In this document: piece by piece, positions 1-15,300 of the stretch
How the letters are laid out: the number at the start of each line of letters is the position of its first letter
How positions within the stretch are numbered: position 1 is the first letter of the stretch
Origin: Plectrocnemia conspersa
Taxonomy: Eukaryota > Arthropoda > Insecta > Trichoptera > Polycentropodidae
Direction: 5' to 3'
Assembly (NCBI GenBank): GCA_009617715.1
Contig: VTFK01000151.1
Coordinates: 1 to 64,000 of the forward strand
DNA length: 64,000 nucleotides
Notes under the pieces: generated by a model
The model's database searches: none
Seen by the model: only the letters and a program-made list of their open reading frames with translations
Told to the model about the DNA's origin: nothing
Position numbers and translations under genes: made by a program

Positions 1-1834
1 TTAACGTAAACTGCATATTTAATATAAAAAAAGTAGCAACCGTAACTAATTGACATATCCATCCTGCAAGATAAATGATTATTTTTATACGCCTTTAGCG
101 ACGGTCTATTTTGAAATCGGCTTTACTATTTTACTCCTGTTTTGAAGTTTGAGGAATATTAAAAGTAAAAAAATAATCAATTACGCTAAGGTGAAAATAC
201 CGACCAACGTGCCTTTTAATTTTTAAAAGGTTGCCGTTTTGGTAAAGACTTGCTCTCGCAATGATAATAAATGTACCTCAGGGACAATCACCTGAAGTTG
301 TTGGGGGTAAATTTGGAATCACACTGCTTTTTTTTTCATAGTTAGCTATATTTACTATTTATTATTTTTAGAATATATAACATATTTCTCATAGTAGATA
401 ATATCCCTATTTTTTGTTATGTAATTACAATTTCTTACATTTTTATTTATTATCTACAATTACTCCTAAATATTTTTTATATTATCTAACATATCTTTTC
501 AATTATTAAACATACATTAAGTTATATTTTCTTATAGTTTAAGTACCCTTTTAACAATATTTCTATTATACCTATGTATTTTTTATATTATTAATTATAT
601 CAAAAATATATATTATACATAGCAATGGTTCTAATTTATACCTCTGCGGTTATTTTAATTTTTAGCTTTCTATTTTTATAATAATTATTAAACCATCTTA
701 AAAATCGATTAAATAAATACAGCAAATTCTATTGGGGTTTTATTTGTGAAATGCCATTGTTTAAAATTACTTTGCTACAAAATGTTGAGTCTGCTTCTAA
801 TATTATCAACGCCAAAATATAGTACAATAAGAATCTGTGCAAAAATAGAATCATGAGCTTAAATGTAACAATATAATTTGATTATTTTGAGAGTGACAGT
901 CGATACTAGACAAACTGTCTGAGGTATCTAAAACACGACCGCAGGTCAATAGGAGTCAATCGAATGATTGTTAATTCGAAATCAAAACGCCGGCGATCAA
1001 TTGACCGGAAGATTGGCTCGTTATGGTGATTCATAAATTTTTATTATTGGCTCGTTACGAACACATGTCTACAAGGTTTGTTTGAAACAGGCCCCTTGGT
1101 TCAATTAACGTTATAAAAAATGCCAAACAAACAGAATACACTCGATGTTTAGCATTCAAATCACGCGCGAATGAATCTGTGACCGTTTATTAATAGATTT
1201 AATACCTTTCCAAATAAGACTCATCATTGGAGGCGAACGGCAAAAAATATGCTTAGCGATAAACAAGCAACAAAGAAGACTACCACTAGCCGTGTCAACT
1301 AATTCGCCTGGGCCAAATTAGAACATCTAATATTTGTTATAAATTAGACGCAATGTAGTTCACTGACACATCTCGTGATACTTGCTCGAAATGAGACAAC
1401 CATATTGTATAACGTATTCAAATTTAAAACATATCCAACCACCTATAGCTAATTTTTACTATAACTTACTGATTTTAAATGTCATTCTTTGTATAACAGT
1501 TTTTAAAAACTATCGAATGCGTTCGAAAATGTTTAAAAAATATTTAGACAAATATGATCCACTAATACGAATATCTCATTGGGGTTACTTTGTACCCCGT
1601 TCCGGCTTACTACCTTGTATTTTTTATTCTGTACATTAAATAATAATTCGTTTATGGAATGCGTGCTTTTATAATAATGCGCTGGGCTCAATTCACATAT
1701 GGAGCAAAAACATACAACTTATAAACAACATTTATTTACAAAAAGATGTTGATATATTCTACTTGAGTTTTACATGTGTATTTAATATAATAAAAAAAGG
1801 CTTTGAAAATATGATTTAGAGCTATTTCTTAAGT

Positions 1835-1912
1835 TCCACTTTCCCTGTGACTTACAGGGGGCACAGTAGAAATTACATGGAAATAGATCGTTAAACATCT
1901 GTAGGTTATTTA
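1835..1912 (-). pseudogene. Cys-rich coding relic (copy 1 of 3)
   Basis: The minus strand reads MFNDLFPC followed by CxxC-spaced cysteines and KW. This matches the relics at 21,700-21,830 and 21,841-22,059 in both DNA and reading frame. No complete gene is present. The family is unknown to me; a zinc-binding domain is only a guess. Confidence 0.35.
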
Positions 1913-4900
1913 TGTTTGTATATAAATAATTTACTTACAAAAATATTGCTGCACTCGAGTCGAGTGGTTCATAATATACCTATATAGTTGGTGGCTAATA
2001 CCCTAGTGTTTTTCAATATCTATCGTGTCTGAGAAATCCGAAGGATTGATTACTATATAATTATAATTCCGAATAAAGCATTAACGAATAATTAAAATAA
2101 AGTTAAGTTTGGTCGTGCATTGTGATATTGTGCAAAAGTTTTGGACCACCTGATCCAGTTACAATTTTGAATAATCGCAGCATCTCGGGTTTTTATTACC
2201 TTGAACACATCTGCTTGAAACATAAGTACAGTAATTTTTCGTTTTTTATGAGTTAGTGGTCTTTCTTTGAAATTATATAAAAAAATTCATTTTACGACCG
2301 ACCGACCCTAAACTTTTTATTGCTTGTTAAAAAAAAATTAAAATTCATCTTGAGAATAATTAATTTGCGTTTGTGTCCTCTTTGATTCAACAACGCGAGA
2401 AAATCTAAATATCATTTATTAATCGCCGAAATAATAGATTTTTTTTTGGAATATCGGGATTTGTCTGGCATTTTAATACAAGCTATACGCTTGTCACTCG
2501 ATTTATAGCATAGTGACTGAAATGATTTATTTTTTAGAAGCGTTTTTTTTAGTTATTTTAAGACTGAATTAAACACATTAAATAACATAATATAAATATG
2601 GGGATAACATTTTGTTCCGAGAGAATCACTTGCATTTGCTGTATAACTTTTGTACTAAACGGCCCGAGCGGACATTGATAATATCGATCTTCACCCGAGT
2701 CGCAGCTAGCTAGCTAGCTCTTAGTGATAACAACTATTTTCTGTCGTGTCAATAAGTTTATCAATAAACCTGGAAGTTGAAATTATCGAGAATTTAATTA
2801 GAAGACCTCGAAACCTTTCGCGATAAACTTTGAACCTGGAAGCTGAAAGGAGTCGCCGTTTCATAGAATTTAAACGACACGTAAAATAAAAACATTAAAT
2901 TGGTGGCATCGGTTCCAATTTATAACACTATATCTAAACAAAGTGACTTTATACGGAATTGGTCATGTACATATTATTTATTTCTGTGACACAAATTACA
3001 AAATGGATGTGTTAAGTGTAATTCAGGGTGAGATATATTCCTTGTTAGAAATTAAGAATTTCATTTATGTAGAAAGAAATGCGTTCCTAAATCTTGGAAT
3101 TATTTTCACTCAGAATTCTAAAAATACCATATTTACATATTGTGATACGGCACTCGTGTCAGTTTTGTGATATTGTTTTATCACAAATCACACATACAGC
3201 GTAACAATTTTATCTCGACGCACACCGAACAAAAACAACGTTCAAGACAATAAATAAATAAATTAACTATTAATTAATTATTTATAAATATGCGATATAC
3301 AATAAACTACATTTACTACTTCGAGTCCGGCTCGTGCGCTAACAACTTTTTTTATTCATCAAATGTCAGATTTTTTAAGCACAACATTAATTTTCAGGGT
3401 CAGTTATTTTTGTAACTCACACTAGCGTTGAAAACAGCGTTTAAAAAATTGAATAAATAAACACACAAAAAATATATATAATAACCAAAACTGTATATGT
3501 TTATTATAAATTATATTAAACTTCAATGTCCAGTTAAATGCTATTTCAAGCGGTTTTTTTTCCTGTTAGATATTTTAGACTGACCTAAAAATAAAAATAT
3601 TCATCCATCATTCAATTGGAAACAGTTTTACATTTCAAGAATGTAGAATACAAGAATAGACTGATATTTATATACGTGCATACATAATGTACAATACTTC
3701 GTTTCGCTTCCTCCTTTTCAAACATTTTTTTACGTAATTTTAAATTAATTTGCATACTATTGTTTTTTTTTATGATATTAAAACAACATACAAAAAGCAG
3801 TTTTATTAATAAACATATAATATACTAATGCTATATAATATGTTTATAACATTTAATTATCATAAAATAAAAGCAACTCTAACAATAAACTGAGGTCAAA
3901 AACGCTATGAGTTTTTTAAAATCTATTTTCGCAACAGTTTTAAATTCACGTTTAAGTGTCTAAAAGTATTTAAATGTGTTTTTATCATAGCCTTCTCTGC
4001 ATCTTATAGTTTCCGAGTCGTCTCAGAAGATCTTGATGGATTGCAAACATCGTAATTGGACCAGGTTTGATGTGATGTGGAAAGCGGCTGCTTCCTCGGC
4101 CTTCTCAAACTTGTATTGGTCAGTACACAGCGTAACTCCGCTTATTGCGATTTCAGTTGAAGTCTCATATGTTTTAAGTCAGAAACGAAGTAGTAGAAAA
4201 GTCAACTTCTGACTTCTGGTATTTCTGAATTAAAGTTCTAAGTGGAAGTTTTGTGAGTACGCTATGTTTGCGCTTATGTACTATTTTGAAGTTAGGGAAG
4301 TGCTACGCTCTTTCTACTCTACTCTCTGACCCATGCGATACTTAGGAGCGGAAACAGACAATATTATTGTCTGTTACTTATTTTATATAGAAATATCCGT
4401 TTGTTTAACGGCACTTTTATTTTGGGAATTTGTCGGTACTTGTATTGATCCTTTTGTATTTGTATACACAACGACTGTCTTTTGTTTAAGCGAATTTTAA
4501 ATGCACCCAATCCGTCGAAATATCTATTTTGCACATACGCTTCTATAACGCTGGCGTAACAAATAACATGAATTAAAATAAAAAACACATAAAACAATTT
4601 CAAAAACAGAATTCGCAGAAAATATAAAAAAAAACTATGTTTAGGTATTGAAAAAAATAAAAGGGAAATTCACGCCTTTATGTATATGATACATATGTTT
4701 AAATGATTAAATTTACATTATAATTTAATAAAAAAACAATCCATAAAACCTAACTATCTAACTTTTCCAACTCCGTGTAAATTCTAGCAGCGTCAATTTG
4801 CTGTTAAAATGTAGTAATCTAAAATTTAAAATATATGTGTACATATATCGGGACCACGCATCAATATTAATTTGCATGACTCGTTAAAATGTCATAAAAT

Positions 4901-7429
4901 AAGAGTTCATTTTTATGTTAAAAGGTCGTAAAACTAAACAGATTAGTGTTTTTTGGTTTTAATAATAATCGTTGGTAAGACAAATAAACATTATTAAAAC
5001 CGCTGGACCTCACTTTAACAAAAAACATGGTTCAGTGCCAAATATATCTTTTAAACATGTACAGAATTTAAAAACGATGGTTTTAAATGTGTTGATTTTA
5101 AATTCACTTGAAAATACCTGAATCAAACAAAAACAAACAATGATCGAGCACTGGAAGAGACGCTACTCTTCCCACAATTCCTCAAAGGTATATAAGGTTG
5201 TATTTAATCACTTCTTTCAGAACTTGACAAAATAACTAGCACTTTAGCCAAGCTCGCACTAAGCCGAGCTACGCCAAACAGACTAAGACAATCCTTAGAA
5301 GCCTGAGTAAAGCAGTAGTTTTCAATTTTTATACTTATAAAAATATATGCGCAACGTAACATTTGTAAATTTATTTTGTTATTTTAATGGTTTATTTAAT
5401 ATTTCTAATGGACCAATACCACATTTTCGATATTTGTATTAAAATGCATAAAATATATTTTATAAGAAAATACTGTAATGCTCTATTTTATTATAAATAA
5501 CATCTTTTGTTGCAAAAAATACAAAGTGGCTTACAAAGTTATCCCTAAGAATTATTTATGATTTTTACGAAAGTATTACTGGAAATTTAAATTATTTAAA
5601 GTTAAAAGGCACGTCGGTTAATATTATAGCACATTTCGATAAATATTGTACCTCAATTGCTCAATTACATTTAGCAGCAATGTTTTGACATATATTATAG
5701 TTATAGTATATTTAGTTAGAAGTAGCATAAGTGATGCTCAAACTCTTATATCCAAATTGTGTGGCGAAGTTTAAGATTGCTATAAAAAGTAATATTTTTT
5801 TCATGTAGGGAATGAAAAATGAAAAATGATAAAATATTTACTTTTTACCTGTCTAAAACTATATATAATATGATTTATAGCTGAAACATTATGATAGATG
5901 TAATTTTATGTATAAAATTATTGATATATTTATACAGGATTATTTTAAAAACTTATTATTAAATACAAATACGAATTTTTACATCTTTAAATAAATTATT
6001 GGAAAAGGTTTTATAGCATAATTAGGTTCTCTTAATTTTAGAGAAATTATTAAAATAATATTTATTAGTGCGTTTGGTTGTTTTACGGAGCACATTATTT
6101 AGGGGCGGATAGTTAGGCATTTTATTAATTTAATCAATGTATTTAGTCATAATAAATTCATATTTTTGCTAATATTATAATTATTTCTTAATAAAATTTT
6201 CTTTTAAAAAATATTTTAAGTCGAGCATTTAGTGTAAAAAAATATTAAATTATAATATAGTGCTTTTTTGTGGTTAGCACACGCGTTCAAGGTTTTCTCT
6301 ATACGTTCAGAAATTGTATAAATTTAACACAAACACACATACACTAATATATACCAGTGCTGATAAAGTGACTGACTATTTTATTATGACTATTTTTAGA
6401 CCGACTTATCTGAGTCAGTGTGGGTTATTAACGTGGTTACGGGTATACGACTTTTGATATAAGGTCGAAAATGTTTATTGCCAGCCGCTTATTATTGTTA
6501 TATGAAGATGTGGTAATGGTGAAATGTTAATTAATTGTTTAATTAACTTTTTTACTAAATTTAAGTATTATATTTGAATTAGAAAGGTTTCTACGGATTT
6601 ACAGGATTGTCTCTAAGCTCTTGACGTGTATTATACGATGGGGTAATTTGATTAAAAGTGATTCTTATCGATTGTTGATATGACATTGTTGACTTCGCCT
6701 ATCGTAGAAGTACTTGAAGTAAATCAGATTTAAAGTGACATATCACTCACTGTATGATGACACATTATTTAAAGTGGATTGATTTAAATCTATATTCAAT
6801 TTATATTTATTTTATTTTAATAATATCATATTTGCTTTTAAAGAATATGCATAAAAAAAAATAAACTATATAAACAAAAAATTGTATTACTTTCATAGAT
6901 CGTAGATAATTAATATCAATATAATGTAAAAAAGAGTTTTTTGATTATAGCAATTAAATTATAAATTCTGTAAAAATTAGTGCATTTTGATTATTCTTTC
7001 AAACTTTATAATTACTCTATACAATGTATTTGCCACAAGGATAAGATATATTTAAATTTACATAACAATTTCAGCTGATACTGTTTTTAAATGCATTTTA
7101 TATCGATTATTATGTAATAAATGTTTTTAAAAAAATAAATATTTTTTTATCAAAGTTGATAAAAATATAAATAAAAACTATTTATAGTAAATAATGAACT
7201 GCGACGTTATTAAACATAAGTTATATGTATATAAATAATAAATAAGATTAAAAATGTTAAGTTTTTTAATATATTTAGGTTGAAAAAATAATAAAAAATC
7301 CATTTTAAAAATATCTTAATATAAATTTATTTTAAAAAGTATAAAAATGATTTAATTTATTGTGGAGATCTTCAATATTTAAAAAAAATGACTATATTAG
7401 TGATATATAGTGATTTATTAAAAAGTTGT

Positions 7430-8725
7430 ATTCAATTTATTTTGACTAATCTTAGCATTGACTTAGTTAATGTTTCTGTAAAATCATGGATGTTTTATAC
7501 AGTTTCACTGAAAAATACTTTTTTCGTTTTTAAATGAATTTTCATTTTGATTATAAAATAATAATAAATGTTGCAGAAAATGTATTATAAAAATAACGAT
7601 TTTCCTATTAATAGCAAACAATCAATTATTTTTTTGTAATATTTTATTAATAAGTTATATTTAATGCAATTAAATTAGTCTTAGCATTGATTTTAAATTA
7701 AAATTCTGAAAAAATCCATTGTTTTTATAACAATGGATTTTTTTAAAAATACATTTTTTAAATAAATCATAATAATGATAACCTTCATTATAGAGTTACT
7801 GAAATAATTATATATGTATGTAGTTAAATAAATTTAATCTATATATAATATACAATAGTATGTATAGAGTAAAAAGTTATTTAAAAATTTTCTAAATAAA
7901 TATAATAATAATAAATTCAAAGAGATAATTACCATTGATTTTTCTGAAAAATCTTCTGCTTTTATTTAAAAAATAGATGTTATGTAAGATACATAAAAAA
8001 TCACATATTAGAAATTGCATTTCAATATTTATTCTAATATACTAACAGCAGGTAAAAAAAATATGTTGTTGTTCTTCAAATATAGAAAATCGATTAAAAA
8101 CAATGCAAATAAAACTTATATGTTATAAAAGATTAAGAAAATAACGTAATATTTATTTTATTATCTAATTTATCTTAATTTTTGACAAAATCCATCATTT
8201 TTTAATAAATTAAATGTAAAATTACAATATGTCAACTACACTATATCATTTTTGTTTTATAAATATTTTTTTTAAATTTCTAAAAATAATACATACTAAT
8301 ATTGACAAATAAAATAGTGACTAATGTTAATAATAAAACAAATCATTACTAATATTTATAATATTCCACCATATAGAGGTTGGAAAATGTGTTAAAAAAT
8401 CTTTTTTTTCCATTATAAAGTTCCTCAAATATACACAAATTCCACACTAATAATAGTAGGTAAATACGTAATTATACGTTAATCTAGAATTTATTTTTCT
8501 TTTAGTTATACTGTAAAACAACATGTTGACCACAATGATAAGACCACTTTCTTTCAATGTTAATTACACGTTTTTAAACCAATTGCAAAATCTATTGTTT
8601 TTAACATTTTTTAAACAAAATTATTAAAGATAATTATTGTTTTGCTTTAAAAGCAATTGAAATGTATTTTTAGAATAAGCTTAAATTAATAACAAATTTT
8701 GTTATAGAGTTCCTCAAATATTTTA
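7430..8725. repeat. Possible degenerate repeat array
   Basis: Several phrases recur in the same order with drift: TCTTAGCATTGA (about 7,450 and 7,680), AAAATCCAT or AAAATCTAT followed by T-rich DNA (about 7,710, 8,188, 8,590), and TATAGAGTT or TAAAGTT followed by CCTCAAAT (about 7,790, 8,415, 8,706). The spacing is irregular, so this may be an old satellite or simply low-complexity AT DNA. Confidence 0.3.
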
Positions 8726-8729
8726 AATA

Positions 8730-8737
<8 letters not shown>

Positions 8738-8802
<65 letters not shown>
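8738..8802. repeat. (AT)n microsatellite
   Basis: An uninterrupted run of AT dinucleotides of about 65 bp, preceded by a short poly(A) stretch. Confidence 0.98.
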
Positions 8803-8803
<1 letters not shown>

Positions 8804-10669
8804 CAAATATTAATTACAAACTTTGTAATAAATAATAATCTAAATTACTGCGTTTGCTTTTTAATAACAATTCACAATATTTTATAAACAATAAGATTTA
8901 AGGATAATATTCATATTGATCAGTTCAGATTTTATTTTTGCTATAATTATTCACAAAATTATTTATAAAATAATTCAAATGATCGATCATAATATTTCAT
9001 TTCATTTTTGGATCGACTTTACTTATGCTTTACTCACTTAAATATAAAATTTGTATCATAGTTTATCATAATCAATTATTAAAATCCCAATAAATGTGTA
9101 ATATTTCGATTAAGGAAATGTTCTAAAAAGCCGATATTAAAATGGTAGACATTTAGATAATTTGTTCTTTGTGGTAAAAATTAATATTAATTTGTTGTGA
9201 TAAATTAGACATGTGTTATTTCAAATAACCGAATATTTTAAATTGCAGTTGGAATCTTGATTAATCGGAATCAAAAGTTATTTTAAGAACCACGGTTACG
9301 CTCCTTATCGTGGCAATGTTTTGAGAATTCTTAATTTGTATATATATAATATATGCTATCTCCAATGTATTTTATGAACGTTTGATAAGAAGTTAAAATT
9401 ACACTCTTTAACATTTCAAACAAACCGCAAGATACGCCGTTTTGGATTGCCAACTTTTTGTTTGCAGTTTTTATCGCTTTTTGGACAAATTTCGGTTACA
9501 GAACGATAATATAGACGACCGATTATGTAAATGCAACGTTAGCTTTAAACAATATGAAATAATCTTTATATAAATCAGCATATAATATGTAAAAAGAGTT
9601 ATTTTTAGTATTTCGCATCCTGTCACGATAACATTCTGCATACAAATAAAATTCAGTTTAGTCACTAAAATATTCACTTTTTCAATTTTATTTAACCAAC
9701 TGTACATATTTTTTTATACGCTTAATTAAATTATGTACCCATTAATAAAAAAAAAACTATATCCAGTCGCAGTAATGAATATTATCAGACATCAAAAAAG
9801 TAGGACATGTCCTCTATTTCATTTTAAAGAATAAATTAGTATTTTTTTATTATAATTTAAATTCCTAATTATAATTTATTAAATTATTATATAGATTACT
9901 TTTATATTTTTGCATATTTAAATTATTAAAAATGTCCTATTAAAAATATTTATTTATAATAAATAAATAAAGAGTATTTAAAAATATATTTGAATAAAAA
10001 TATAGTTATTTTTTAAATTAATAATAAAATTGTTATTTAATTATAATTTTATGTAAGAAAAGCAAATATGTATTACTTTGAATAGTCAACATTTTCATTC
10101 GAATGATTAATGCCATCTGTTAAAATCAGCAGCTATTTATAAACTGGTTTTAATATAATTTATTTTTAGAACATTTAATATAAATACCAAATATGTATAC
10201 AGTTCCATAGGACATTCTTAAAAAATAAGCTTCTCAGATTATTCATTTGCATTTTAGCATACCTAAAAATAATACTATATTTCGGTGTATTTATAATGTT
10301 ATATTATCGATATAATCTATTAAAATTTACAACCCAAATTTATGTTCTGAGATCATTGAGATAATTTCGAATTATAATGTAAACATACTTTATTACATAA
10401 TAAAACTATTTAAGTTGAAATTTATTTGATTAACGATTTTACAACAACAAATATATAAAATTATATATGTATATAAATACATCACATATACTTAAATTAA
10501 AATTAAAATTAAACTAACCTAAATTAAGACAAAAATTACGTTATTATTATTATCAATTTAAATTATATTTTATTAACTCTTGTGCTTAGTAGATACTTGC
10601 TACTAACCCTTTGAACTCCTACGTTTTTCTGATATTTTTATTTATTTAAAACACCATTTTACTGTTAAT
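8803..10669. other. Gene-free AT-rich DNA
   Basis: Low-complexity A/T-rich sequence with short chance open frames only. Nothing recognised. Confidence 0.7.
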
Positions 10670-12300
10670 GTTGCTCGATTAATGCAGCGGGTGCTTAATA
10701 CAATAGTCTGTATTAAATAATGAATACAGGTACACAGTTATATATACACACATATGTATATGTTATAAAAAGTATAGAGATTATTTGGTGTTCATCAATT
10801 GAATCACTCTTCTATTCATAATTGGAGGCAGAAACATATACTATTTAATCATAAAATAGGCAAGTTCGTTATTGATAAAACATTTTAACGAGTTCTTCGT
10901 TAAAATGGGACACCAACGTGAAAACATTTTTAATAGCTCACAGTCACAAAGTATCCGTTGTAAACCAGAAAGGATTAAATATCCGTCGCCTGAGAAAAAC
11001 TATCGCGTGCATTCGGGTTTGCCCTCGAAACGTCTGTTTTTAATCTGCTTTAGCAGCCAGCAGCAATTTGTTTAAAAAAAACTCGACACCTTTTTGTAAT
11101 TGATCGTTCCACCGAAAAGTGTCTACAACAATATACCGTATGGAGGGGGTCATAACTATGGGAACGCTTTCTCTCAGACACATCGGCTAAGAACTCTCCT
11201 AAGACCTTCTCAGAGATTTTTTTCTGGCATTCACACTTAAACATCCACTTCGGAGTTCAAAGCATTAGATCTTCGAGAGCTCTCTAGTCTGGACCGATTC
11301 AACTTCCGTCAGCGAAGATCGCTGCAGTAGCCGCTTCTCTTTTCGCACCCACTGATCCATCCTGACGTATGGAATACAGAGTTTGACCCACCTCGGAAAT
11401 GCTTGGAGTCTACAAACTCTCACACAAAAGACTTATTTATGTAAAAGATTTATTTATTTTTTGTTTGTTGTTATGGCAATGGCTGTTATAAATACATAAA
11501 AATAAAAATATACATTTTTCAGGACAAAAGAAAGTTCATTTGGACTGTAAATAATGCAGCGAATTCATTTGAATATTCGTATTGGAGTCTCTAGTCTTCA
11601 ATAATATGACTATCTATAAAATAATTGTTAAAATTGGACTATAAATCTTGTGAAATCAAATTATTTTACATTTATTGATAATTAAACTAAGGTAAATATT
11701 ATTATACCAATTTAATATTATAAATATCGTCGATATATTTGCAAATAACAAAATAATAACATCGAAGAAAATATTATCAATATAATTTATTAATAATTTT
11801 TCACACATAATCTTCTATTATTTAAAAATCTACGGATTCAATTGAGAATGCTACTAAAACTAATCAACATTTTATGCGACAGGTGTACCAAAATAAATTG
11901 ATCTATTAAAAATCCATGTAAAATTTACACAATTTCTAGTTCCAAATTAGTCACAAATCTAATAACTTGGGTATTTACTATTTTTGAATCACTTAATAAG
12001 ATAATTTTATATATATATATTTAATAGAAAATATCATAGTATATAATAATGTTTACTATAATATATAAAGGACTGAAAATAAAAGATAAGATACTAATAA
12101 AAAAAGATAGAATATCATCATCTCTAGCTGATTTCGCAATATCTAAAGACAAATATTATTTATAATTGATATCATAAATATATAATATAAAGACTATCAT
12201 AATATATTTATTTTAGTTTTATAATGATATATTAAATAAATACAGGAAATTGCATTTAATAAAGCATTTCTAGATTAGCGAAATATCTTCAATTATCACT
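10670..12300 (+). repeat. Dispersed repeat, copy A (interrupted)
   Basis: Shares a long series of colinear blocks with 23,170-24,340: TTGCTCGAT, ACAATAGTCTGTATT and AATGAATAC near 10,671-10,730; GCAGCGAATTCATT and AATATGACTATCTATAAA near 11,553-11,620; and a CCATGTAAAATTTACACAAT type block near 11,915. The stretch of about 10,860-11,430 has no counterpart in copy B and looks like an insertion. No protein was recognised in the shared part. Confidence 0.7.
10860..11430. other. GC-richer insert inside dispersed repeat A
   Basis: Composition differs sharply from both sides. Two overlapping short open frames lie here (10,872-11,075 plus; 11,050-11,244 minus). The minus frame has FKCECQKKISEK, faintly like a zinc-finger piece. 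I do not recognise either product, and both may be relics. Confidence 0.35.
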
Positions 12301-15300
12301 TATTTTATTTTTTAGGTATATTGTCTCTGGAAACAATGATTAATATATTCTTAAAGTACTGATATATTAAAAAAATACCTGACATTATTATAAATATATA
12401 ATATATATTTAAATTCAATATACGAAAGCAGTTTTGATATCTACTAATAAATAAAAAGTAATTCGTGTTACACAGTATCCAATTGCATCCCACTTGACCA
12501 TCTCAACTGGTCCTGAGTTAGTCTGGTAAAACAGGTTTATTACAATCTAGACTAGAATATTATGTCGTATTCTCTTGACAATATAATAAAATAGCCAAAT
12601 TATGTTCCAGATTCCGTTTTTCTCGATCGTGACTCGTTTAGTCGTGTAATCACGAGCAGTAGAATATAATCGGAGCTTATCAATTTTATAGTATCCTTTA
12701 AGACTAGAACGTGACTAGACAATTTAACATCTGTTTTATTTTTAGAAATATTATATCGAATTAAAAAAAAACTATTCTACCGTTAATATATTGGAGTACA
12801 ATTTGTACTTTCTAAGAAGCTGTAACTGTCAACTCTCATATGTTTCATTGTGACAATAATGTGTGTTACAGTAAGTTCATCATAGTATAAGAAAATAAGA
12901 AGAAAAGTGGGACTTGATCTATAAATTAAGCATATCAATATAACTTTAAGCATTCATAAGATTATATATGTATACATTTACTTTTAGATATTTGTGATAA
13001 ATTAGAATAGAAGATAAATCTGATTTTTTAAAAATGGCAATGAGGAAATCGTGATATACATATATGGCATTCGTTTTGTGGTAAACGATCGGTGTAATTG
13101 TATTAAACGCACAAATCTGACGCAATGACAAGCTCTTTGAATATACCGACGACAGATTGAACGATTCCTGATAAAACATACATATGTCACATATTGCACA
13201 TAATTTATTCTATGCATATGTGTGTCATTTGCTGTTTTTTTTTATTTTCCGGGAAACGTATGTTGAAATCCTATTATGTGGTTAAGAGCTATTTTCTAAA
13301 GGACGTGATATGGTAATCAATTTATTTAGAAATAATATGATATGTTAATTAATTGATATCATGCAAAAATGTTTACTGTGTATTTTTTAATGAAAAGATT
13401 AATAAACATATTTTTTTTTATATTCATTATCGGGGATTTAGGTAAATGTTTAGCTGGGTTTAGTTGCTTTTAAGGATCGTTTCGGTTGATAAGGCGTTGC
13501 TCCGCTTAGTAAATTACCAAACTTTCGTTATTCCACATTGGAAACCAAATTCTAATTCTAATGTTATTTCTGAAAAATACGTTTGAATTACGTACTATAT
13601 TTTTTATTATTAAGAGTAACGGGAAATTTAAATAATATATTATTTTCAGGGTCCTAAAATGCAACTGAGCAATATAAAAATGCTTTATAAAAAATATCAA
13701 AAAAATAAATAAGTTGATATTGGCTTATACATTACGTCCAACATTTTTGTCCATTTTTTTAAAAGCATTACAAAAAAAAATTTTTTTTTTTAGAAAATTC
13801 AGTCAAACTCTTAGTTAAACACTGATTTCTGACTTGACAAAAATCAAAGTGCTAAACCCGGTCTACGTGACGATAGCAATGTTCGCACATTTCATTAAAA
13901 TATACACCGAACAGCAGCATAAATATTAGAGTATTGAATAGTAGAATAATCTGATCAGAATCAAAAATACTTATTTTAATTTTAAAAACATCAAGACACG
14001 AATGAAAAATGAAAACTTCATAATATTAAATATTTTAATAGTCGCGACCTATAGGTTGGGAATCTATGCTTTGAAAAGGTAATAATCTAAAGTGAATTTG
14101 GCGGATGTTAAATAACTTAAAATTGTAATTAAATTAAATTAAGCAATTAACTAATTTTTACATTTTATTTCTAGTATCTAAAGCCGGTTCTTAAAATTTA
14201 AAAACCAGTTTTATAATTTTGCAAATAAATACGAATAAACAATTATTAAATCCGATAAACATTAAAATAAGTCTTAAAGTACGTATTTGGTTATTTTCAT
14301 TAGTATTCCAATCACAATGTACTCCTTTGTATTATATAAAACTGTTCAAATATATATAAAAAACATATTTTTATATTTATTATAGATCTTTTTTTCTATA
14401 TTTTACAGAATTACGAATTTTTAAATTTTAACAGAAAAGTGAATTATTTTGGCTAATAAAATTAATCAAGAAATCTAAGTTTCTTCAAAATTTAATTAAA
14501 ACTGGTATAGCAGTGTAGTCAAAAATCGTTACAACCCACATATTTACTATTTAAAATTTATGTACTATATGAACAATAAAGTTTTTTATTGTAGGATTTT
14601 TTAATGGAGTGACAATTTTTTTTAATATCAGATTTTTTGAAACAAGATAGCAGAACAAGGTGATTATCGAACTTAGATCAGATATTTACAATATATATCT
14701 GATTAAAACTACAGCAGTTATCGTGTTATCAAAAAACGTTAAATCCTAAATATTAATAATTTTTGTTTCTAATTGATAATGTTTTGCCTTACTTATTTTT
14801 TTTAATAACCTGCATATTGAAACAAGATGGCAGTTTAAGCTGGCTAATGAACTTATCCGAGATATTTATAAAATATATTGTTGATATGATTATAATACCA
14901 CATAAATTAATTTTATTTAGAAGTCGACCTAAAACATCTTTTATCACATATATTTTAGATAGTTTAGAATTTGTTTACGTCAATATAGTCAATACACTAG
15001 AATTGTGCTACAACTTGATATTGTGTAAATTTATAAATTGGTATTAAGCAATAATTCTGTTGGATGTTTACAAAACAAACCATCGTGGATTTGACCACGT
15101 GTCTTTATTATAGCGATAGTAGCGCCCCTAGGTATTATAAATTGAATCATAATTATGTTACTTCCACGTGTTTACCTATCATCATATTTCACATCAAATT
15201 TCGATATAGAAATATATAATACATATTTTCTCCTAAAATCAAGTAAAATAAAATTTAATTTTAAACTTGTTCTACTATTTTTTTTTTAAGTCTTTATATA

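Larger units (their letters stand above)
1..8737. other. Gene-free AT-rich DNA
   Basis: Apart from the Cys-rich relic at 1,835-1,912 and the weak array after 7,430, only short chance open frames are seen. Blocks of more mixed composition occur at about 900-1,340 and 4,000-4,350. A minus-strand stretch at about 4,010-4,180 stays nearly open (EKAEEAAAFHITSNL) but I do not recognise it. Confidence 0.7.

Noticed and set aside
8738..8802. Possible CRISPR-like or satellite repeat
   Set aside because: It is a simple (AT)n run without spacers.
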